DNA of 23,974 bases from TMED27 sp050633165 (lineage in GTDB: Bacteria; Pseudomonadota; Alphaproteobacteria; Micavibrionales; Micavibrionaceae), in the NCBI GenBank assembly GCA_050633165.1, contig JBOEFZ010000045.1, positions 1 to 23,974 of the forward strand, in the 5' to 3' direction. The notes under the pieces are model-generated. The model worked only from the letters and a program-made list of their open reading frames with translations, made no database searches and was not told where the DNA came from. Positions 22,986 to 23,974 of this stretch are shown here, one piece after another. Position 1 is the first letter of the stretch; every line of letters starts with the position of its first letter. The position numbers and the translations under genes are program-made.

Positions 22986-23974
22986 TCATTTCCCAATACA
23001 AAAATCATTGAAAATTACATCCAGCAAGTCTTCAACATCAACGCGCCCCGTGACGCGTCCAATGCCGCGTACCGCCAACCTCAAATCCTCCGCCATTAGC
23101 TCCGGCAAAGCCGCCGATAACCCGCGGGTCAAACTCTCCTGCGCCTCGACCAAGGCCGCGCGATGGCGTTTTCGGGTGAGGGCAGGGGTCTCGGACATGC
23201 CGACCAAATCCCCGACACGCCGCTCAACCGCGCCAAGCAAATCATCCAATCCATCCCCGCTTTTCACTGATATCTCTATCCCGCCATTCACCGCAAAATC
23301 CGCATGCTTATCATCACATTTATTCACAACCAAAAGCGCATTCTCATCCACCAAGGACAGCGTATGAACATCCGCCGCCGCCGCACTCCCATCAAACAAC
23401 AAAATCTTCAAATCCGCCGCCGCCGCCCGCGCCAAAGCACGCTTGATCCCCTCGCTCTCAATCTGATCCTGCGCATTCTCGCCAAGTTGATCCGGCCTCA
23501 AACCCGCCGTATCCGCCAACACAACCGGATAACCGCCTAAATCCAAATGCACCTCAATCACATCACGCGTTGTCCCCGCCATGTCAGAAACAATCGCCAC
23601 ATCCCGCCGCGCCAACGCATTCACAAGGCTAGATTTCCCCGCATTCGGCGCACCGATAATCGCAATCTGCACGCCATCCCGAAGGCGCTCCCCCCGCCGA
23701 TTATCATCCAAATGCGCCGCCAATTCATGACGTAACGCCTCCACCGCGCCAACAACCTCCGGCGCAACACCATCGGGCATATCCTCATCCGGAAACTCGA
23801 TATCCGCCTCCATATGCGCGAGCGCCGATTTCAACCGCTCCGTCCAATCCGCATAAAGCCGTGAAAGCGCGCCATCCATCTGCCCAAGCGCCTGCGCCTT
23901 TTGCGCCTGCGTCTCCGCATCGATAAGATCCGCCACGGCCTCCGCCGCCGTCAAATCCATCTTCCCGTTCTCAA
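22986..23974 (-). CDS. mnmE: tRNA modification GTPase MnmE (5' end outside window)
   Basis: Potassium-activated GTPase that works with MnmG to modify U34 of tRNAs. About 328 residues are visible; the frame stays open to the window edge (ENGK before MDLTAAEAV), so the ATG at 23960 is an internal methionine and the N-terminal tetrahydrofolate-binding part is missing. GTPase motifs are complete: GAPNAGKSS (G1), GTTRD (G2), DTAG (G3) and NKCD (G4). The C-terminus FCIGK is the family's C-[ILF]-GK ending. mnmG lies downstream on the same strand, separated by the AT-rich gene on the other strand, so the two are probably not co-transcribed here. Confidence 0.97.
   Translation of the reverse strand, partial: ENGKMDLTAAEAVADLIDAETQAQKAQALGQMDGALSRLYADWTERLKSALAHMEADIEFPDEDMPDGVAPEVVGAVEALRHELAAHLDDNRRGERLRDGVQIAIIGAPNAGKSSLVNALARRDVAIVSDMAGTTRDVIEVHLDLGGYPVVLADTAGLRPDQLGENAQDQIESEGIKRALARAAAADLKILLFDGSAAAADVHTLSLVDENALLVVNKCDDKHADFAVNGGIEISVKSGDGLDDLLGAVERRVGDLVGMSETPALTRKRHRAALVEAQESLTRGLSAALPELMAEDLRLAVRGIGRVTGRVDVEDLLDVIFNDFCIGK

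Noticed and set aside
1..23974. Search for tRNA, rRNA, CRISPR arrays, transposases, phage genes or toxin-antitoxin pairs
   Set aside because: Nothing convincing was seen by reading; a covariance-model search would be needed to exclude small RNAs.

Overview
The window looks like a roughly 24 kb piece of an alphaproteobacterial chromosome close to the replication origin. The strongest evidence is gene order: DUF3576 lipoprotein–leuS–lptE–holA on the plus strand, facing parB–parA–rsmG–mnmG–mnmE on the minus strand. This is a familiar alphaproteobacterial arrangement. A Rhodobacter-type porin, hslVU and the winged-helix regulator sequence agree with it. I cannot name the species; a Rhodospirillales- or Micavibrio-like lineage is a guess.

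Layout. 1–1549: end of hslV and complete hslU (ATP-dependent protease). 1728–2717: secreted M23 peptidase. 2735–3322 (minus): Smr-domain protein. 3360–4694: two unrecognised proteins, the first secreted. 4680–5147 (minus): a short OmpR-type winged-helix regulator that has lost most of its receiver domain, divergent from a conserved hypothetical protein (5169–5717). 5860–6537 (minus): YggS PLP-binding protein. 6625–7731 (minus): major porin with a clear terminator. 7969–12099: DUF3576 lipoprotein, a GxxExxY cassette, leuS and lptE. 12178–14286: an unknown AT-rich gene and a GCS2-like ligase, separated by a long palindromic element. 14517–15542: holA. 15539–17467 (minus): a GluRS-like protein with a fused N-terminal domain of about 195 residues. 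17523–22143 (minus): parB, parA, rsmG, mnmG. 22248–22844: an AT-rich unknown gene. 22986–end (minus): mnmE, cut at its 5' end by the window edge.

The core genes serve replication and segregation (HolA, ParA, ParB with three parS-like sites inside rsmG and mnmG), translation and RNA modification (LeuS, RsmG, MnmG, MnmE) and envelope building (LptE, porin, M23 peptidase, lipoprotein).

The most notable signal is how many palindromic or inverted repeats have entered this conserved block. There is a GxxExxY gene bracketed by about 28 bp inverted repeats with a solo copy 14 kb away. A 76 bp palindrome is translated in frame inside LeuRS. A perfect parS lies inside what looks like an extra peptide of MnmG. 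A 117 bp hairpin lies upstream of the GCS2-like gene. Several non-core genes (GxxExxY, the 12178 gene, the GCS2-like gene, the GluRS-like fusion, the 22248 gene) split gene pairs that are usually adjacent.
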